The notes under the pieces were generated by a model. The model did not search any database. It saw only the letters and a list, made by a program, of their open reading frames with translations, and was not told the DNA's origin. Position numbers and translations under genes: made by a program. DNA of 35,670 bases, from contig JAJZXX010000245.1 in the NCBI GenBank assembly GCA_021806205.1, forward strand, positions 1 to 35,670, in the 5' to 3' direction. Every line of letters begins with the position of its first letter. The first letter of the stretch is position 1. Of the stretch, positions 32,714-35,670 are shown one piece after another. Origin of the DNA: Bacillota bacterium (lineage in GTDB: Bacteria; Bacillota; Sulfobacillia; Sulfobacillales; Sulfobacillaceae).

Positions 32714-32980
32714 ATGATGCGATTGGTGTGGGACGAGACTAAACGACTTTCCAATCTTCAGAAGCCCCATTTGGACTTTGTCGACGCCGCAGAATTATTC
32801 CAACATCCGTATATTAGACGGGTTGATTCTCGGAAAGACTGTCGAGAAACACACTGGATCGCCTACGGCCTCATTCTATACGCTGAACGGGGTAACGTAA
32901 TTGGGGTGATTTCATTGCGAAAGGGGAATCGACTTGAGCTAGCGTTCTATACTCATCACGTCAGCTCATCGTCGTGGTAA
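32714..32980 (+). CDS. brnT: BrnT-family toxin (DUF497)
   Basis: An 88-residue protein with the BrnT pattern: W-D-E-x-K at the start, N-L-x-K, L-D-F-x-D-A-A-E-L-F, a central R-x-D-x-R-x-D, R-E-T-H-W-I-A-Y-G, a beta strand ending G-V-I-S-L-R-K-G-N-R. BrnT is a ribonuclease toxin of the RelE-like fold in type II toxin-antitoxin modules. Length is normal. The usual K-H-G turn after N-L-x-K is K-P-H here. The ribosome site AAAGGGCG lies before ATG 32714 (a second ATG follows at once). The antitoxin start is one base downstream of the stop but is cut short. The gene sits among mobile-element debris. Confidence 0.75.
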   Translation: MMRLVWDETKRLSNLQKPHLDFVDAAELFQHPYIRRVDSRKDCRETHWIAYGLILYAERGNVIGVISLRKGNRLELAFYTHHVSSSSW

Positions 32981-32981
32981 A

Positions 32982-33056
32982 ATGCCCCGGAGTCGAACGG
33001 ACTGGGTAGTGGTCGATGCTTTGACGGATCAGGGCAGTCGAAGTGATGACAAGTAG
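32982..33056 (+). pseudogene. brnA: Truncated BrnA antitoxin
   Basis: A 24-codon frame begins one base after the brnT stop and reads T-D-W-V-V-V-D-A-L-T-D-Q, matching the BrnA N-terminal block (T-D-W-x-x-V-D-A-L/M-T-D-E). It ends at a TAG, before the C-terminal DNA-binding part that full BrnA (about 80-100 residues) needs. No continuing frame with the missing part was found downstream. Confidence 0.6.
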
Positions 33057-33241
33057 CATTATCGCCAACACATGGGTGTCCAGCCGACAGAATGTTCCAA
33101 GGCCCCTCACCCCATAAGCATGGTCCCCCAGTAAAATATACGATGCGACATCATCGTGCCATCCCCATGGCCACTGAACACAGATAGCCCTTTTTCATCC
33201 GCTTAGGCTTTAACGCCGACACCCGGCACATTGCTTCATCC

Positions 33242-33270
33242 AATGGAGGGGACGGCGCCCCCTCCATTTT
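33242..33270 (+). terminator. Rho-independent terminator between brnTA and the ABC operon
   Basis: AATGGAGGGG and CCCCTCCATT form a perfect 10-bp stem with a 7-nt loop and TTTT on the plus strand. On the minus strand the tail is ATTGG, so it mainly ends plus-strand transcripts; it may also serve the convergent ABC operon, which ends at 33317. Confidence 0.75.
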
Positions 33271-33316
33271 AATACCGCTCCTTCGATGCCCTATGCCCAG
33301 GGTGCCTCCCCAAGAA

Positions 33317-34384
33317 TTATTCCCAGCGCCACGTGCGAGAGGCCAGGGTGCCTGTCACCACCAGCCAGATCAGTAAACCCAGAATGTCCGTGCGAAACGC
33401 CCCGGCGGCTACCGTCAACTGCCCGCTCATGAGACCCCGGAGGGCATCTGCCATATAGGTCAGGGGAAAGTATTGCACAATGTCAGACAGGATGCGGGGG
33501 AAGGATGTGGAAGGAAAGAACACCCCCGAGAGAAACATCATGGGAAAGCTAATCAGGTTGATGATGGGAATGGTCGCTTCCTGGCTCTTTGATAATCCCG
33601 CCACGATAAAGCCAATCGAGAGGAAGACGGCCATCCCCAATAATAACACCAAAAGAGTTCCCCCGAGCGGCACTAGCACGGACGCGTGTAAGATCGTGGT
33701 GGCAAATCCCACCACGATAGCCGCACTCGCCAGTCCGACGACGATGTAGTTGATGACGGTGGCCGACAGCAATTGCACGGGTTTCACCGGTGTAGCCTGA
33801 AACCGACGCAATACGCCCTTCTCCTTCCATCGGGTCAGGCCGGAGCCAATGCCGAAGAGGCTATTCTGCATGGTCATCAGCGCTAAGATACCGGGTAACA
33901 AGAAGTCCAGATAGGTGGAACTATGCGAATGGCTGAGGGCTTTGGCCGCCACCCGAAAGAGCGGGGGCCGTCCCGATAGAGCGATGTCCGCTTGGGAGAC
34001 AAAGGCCTCTACCGAGCCGACCGCCTGCTGAGCACTAAGGGTGTTCGCATCATTGTACCGTAAGGTCAGGGTAGTGGTAGGATGCCCGTGGGCCGACGGA
34101 ACGATCAGGGCGGCATCCAGGTGTCCCCGTTGGACCTCCTGCAACGCACTCGAACGGTTCATCTCCGTCACGTGAAAGAGCGGGGACTGCTTAAAGGCCT
34201 TCACCACGGCCGTTGCCCGGCCGCTAGGGGCCACCACCGCCAAGTTAACCCGGCTTTGAGAATTGCCCAGAAAACTAAAGACCACCATGAGGACCACTGG
34301 GAAAAAGAGTGTCCAAAATAATCCCTGCCGATTGCGCAGCGTCTGTCGCATCAGACTGCGTGTGAGAGTGACGACCGCATTCAT
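33317..34384 (-). CDS. ABC-2 type transporter permease
   Basis: A 355-residue permease of an ABC exporter. It has one N-terminal helix (about 22-42), a large extracytoplasmic loop (about 43-165) and a C-terminal bundle of about five helices (about 168-350), the layout of the ABC2_membrane_3 / DrrB-like group. The segment L-L-P-G-I-L-A-L-M-T-M and the later F-P-L-T-Y-M-A-D-A-L-R-G-L are typical. Its ATG overlaps the ATPase stop by 4 bp (ATGA), so the two subunits are translationally coupled. Substrate unknown: drugs, lipids or peptides are possible. Confidence 0.9.
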   Translation of the reverse strand: MNAVVTLTRSLMRQTLRNRQGLFWTLFFPVVLMVVFSFLGNSQSRVNLAVVAPSGRATAVVKAFKQSPLFHVTEMNRSSALQEVQRGHLDAALIVPSAHGHPTTTLTLRYNDANTLSAQQAVGSVEAFVSQADIALSGRPPLFRVAAKALSHSHSSTYLDFLLPGILALMTMQNSLFGIGSGLTRWKEKGVLRRFQATPVKPVQLLSATVINYIVVGLASAAIVVGFATTILHASVLVPLGGTLLVLLLGMAVFLSIGFIVAGLSKSQEATIPIINLISFPMMFLSGVFFPSTSFPRILSDIVQYFPLTYMADALRGLMSGQLTVAAGAFRTDILGLLIWLVVTGTLASRTWRWE

Positions 34385-35292
34385 TCGCGTAAGCTCCTTC
34401 CCGTAAGTTCTAAGAAGACATCTTCTAATGTGGCATTACGGGTCGTCAGACCCGTGATGGTGCGATGCTGCTGTTGAGCCCAGTTGACCAGGCCCACCAG
34501 GGTATCCTCTAAGTGCTCGCTAATCAGCATGGTCACCTCATCGCGCTCTTCCATTCGCTGTACGCCGGGTAGGCTGACCGTCGCATCGACACCGACCGAG
34601 CGCGATACCTCCACCACGGCAGCCGGCATATGGCGCTGGATGAGTTCTTTGGGCGTACCCTCGTCGAGAACCTGACCATGGTCCACAATGGCGAGGCGGT
34701 CAGAGAGGCATTCCGCTTCGTCCATGTAGTGGGTGGTAAGGACCACGGTGCGGCCTTCTGCCTTCAATCCCAAAATGACCTCCCATAAGTTGCGGCGCGC
34801 CTGGGGATCGAGTCCGGCCGAGGGCTCATCCAAAAACACCACCTCCGGGTCATTGATCAGCGCCACGGCGAGGGCCAGACGTTGGCGCTGGCCCCCGGAA
34901 AGACCCCCAACGCGGGCATTCTGTTTTTCCCCGAGATCAAGACGCGCAATGAGATCGGAGACCGGTAAGGCGCGGCGATAGAAGCTACGAAAGAGTTCCA
35001 GGGTCTCTTTGACCGTCAATAATTCAAAGAACGCGCTGGTCTGCAACTGGACGCCAAATCGAGACCGGGCCTCATCCGGGTTGCGAAAGACGTCCAAGTC
35101 GCCCCACCACACGTGCCCGCCATCGGGGTGCCGAAGGCCCTCGACGATTTCGAGGGTGGTCGTTTTCCCCGCTCCATTCGGACCGAGTAAGCCAAACACA
35201 ATGCCAGAGGGCACCGATAGCGTGAGGTGATCCACCGCCGTCAGCGCGCCATAGTGCTTGGTAATGTTTTCGATACGTAAACTGTTTTCCAT
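34381..35292 (-). CDS. ABC transporter ATP-binding protein (DrrA/CcmA-like)
   Basis: A 303-residue nucleotide-binding subunit. Walker A is G-P-N-G-A-G-K-T-T (37-45), the Q-loop lies near Q-L-Q-T-S, the ABC signature is L-S-G-G-Q-R-Q-R-L, and Walker B is V-V-F-L-D-E-P-S-A-G-L-D with the H-loop T-T-H-Y-M-D-E-A-E. The C-terminal extension of about 80 residues is usual for ATPases paired with ABC-2 permeases. AAGGAGGAACC directly before ATG 35292 decides the start; an in-frame extension to 35322 is not needed. It powers the exporter together with the downstream permease. Confidence 0.94.
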   Translation of the reverse strand: MENSLRIENITKHYGALTAVDHLTLSVPSGIVFGLLGPNGAGKTTTLEIVEGLRHPDGGHVWWGDLDVFRNPDEARSRFGVQLQTSAFFELLTVKETLELFRSFYRRALPVSDLIARLDLGEKQNARVGGLSGGQRQRLALAVALINDPEVVFLDEPSAGLDPQARRNLWEVILGLKAEGRTVVLTTHYMDEAECLSDRLAIVDHGQVLDEGTPKELIQRHMPAAVVEVSRSVGVDATVSLPGVQRMEERDEVTMLISEHLEDTLVGLVNWAQQQHRTITGLTTRNATLEDVFLELTGRSLRE

Positions 35293-35382
35293 GGTTCCTC
35301 CTTGGTTTGGTCCTAGCCACACTGGCTAGTTTTCTGTGCATATTAGAAGATTCGTCATTTGCGCAAAAACATTACCATGATG

Positions 35383-35670
35383 TTACGTCAATTGGTTGAC
35401 GGTATGTCGTGCCATAACCCACCAGGTGCTCAGAGTGGCTGCAATCCCAAAGTACGCGAGTTCGTTAAAGAAAAACATGTACTCACACCACATCACCACG
35501 ACAATCGCAATTGCAACGGGCCAACTCCATCGGGAGCTTAACAGTCCGGTAATCAGAGGACTTATGCAAGCGACCAACATACCCCCAATAACGATCACGG
35601 CACCCAGAGTAGCGTTACCACTAGCCCAAGCTCCCCACACCGTAATTCCGGTCGTCACAACACCGCTAAC
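35383..35670 (-). CDS. C-terminal part of a membrane protein, gene enters from the right edge
   Basis: At least 95 codons on the minus strand, open to the window edge, ending 91 bases before the ATPase gene start. It contains three to four hydrophobic segments (about T-L-G-A-V-I-V-I-G-G-M-L-V-A, W-P-V-A-I-A-I-V-V-V-M-W and F-G-I-A-A-T-L-S-T-W-W), with no other motif visible. It could be the membrane portion of a sensor or a small membrane protein next to the ABC exporter. Function not recognised. Confidence 0.5.
   Translation of the reverse strand, partial: VSGVVTTGITVWGAWASGNATLGAVIVIGGMLVACISPLITGLLSSRWSWPVAIAIVVVMWCEYMFFFNELAYFGIAATLSTWWVMARHTVNQLT

Noticed and set aside
32342-32770. 142-codon minus-strand frame and overlapping frames
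   Set aside because: No domain; overlaps the start of brnT on the other strand; likely chance frames in decayed DNA.

Overview
The window looks like a chromosomal segment of an acidophilic, aerobic Gram-positive bacterium of the Sulfobacillus type (Bacillota). This is inference, based on a secreted S53 (sedolisin/kumamolisin) acid protease, strong Shine-Dalgarno sites with frequent GTG/TTG starts, a Bacillus-type ECF sigma promoter, a PrsA-like lipoprotein, a 3D-domain cell-wall protein, group IIC intron pieces, and aerobic metabolism (2-oxoglutarate dehydrogenase, heme O synthase, cox3-like sequence). No rRNA or tRNA gene and no CRISPR array was seen.

Layout. 1-296: an IS1595-type transposase start cut by the 5' end of a group IIC intron (minus strand). 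628-3299: a fatty-acid oxidation operon (acyl-CoA dehydrogenase, SCP2 protein, thiolase) whose last stop codon abuts a second intron scrap. 3834-5976 (minus): an ECF sigma factor co-transcribed with a membrane-anchored Asp-box protein, preceded by a textbook ECF promoter. 5972-7266 (minus): a UPF0016 membrane protein and a 3D-domain protein, the latter behind a candidate c-di-AMP (ydaO-type) riboswitch. 7730-12781: 2-oxoglutarate dehydrogenase E1 and E2, a VKOR-like thiol oxidoreductase and a family 4 uracil-DNA glycosylase, tightly packed. 12806-14605: a frame-disrupted cytochrome oxidase subunit III, a small membrane protein and ctaB, closed by a strong terminator. 14653-16570 (minus): S53 protease. 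17100-17216 (minus): a 38-residue, 11-cysteine metallothionein-like peptide. 17643-21142 (minus): a glycosyltransferase and a YihQ-like GH31 glycosidase. 21291-25170: PrsA-like foldase, nucleoside hydrolase, CBS-pair protein and an internally duplicated membrane protein. 25303-28865: a divergent MurE-like ligase, a convergent GNAT acetyltransferase and an acyl-CoA synthetase.

28866-33310 is an accessory, decayed zone: IS200/IS605-type hairpins, an IS110 transposase tail, a group IIC intron 3' end, two small genes of unknown role, and a BrnT toxin gene followed by a truncated BrnA antitoxin. 33317-35670 (minus): a two-gene ABC exporter and the end of a membrane protein that runs off the window.

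The most interesting items are the metallothionein-like peptide, the compact riboswitch candidate, the nucleoside hydrolase whose start is buried in a long hairpin, the protease with altered calcium ligands, the Mur ligase lacking the usual MurE C-terminal motifs, and three separate group IIC intron pieces in 35 kb.
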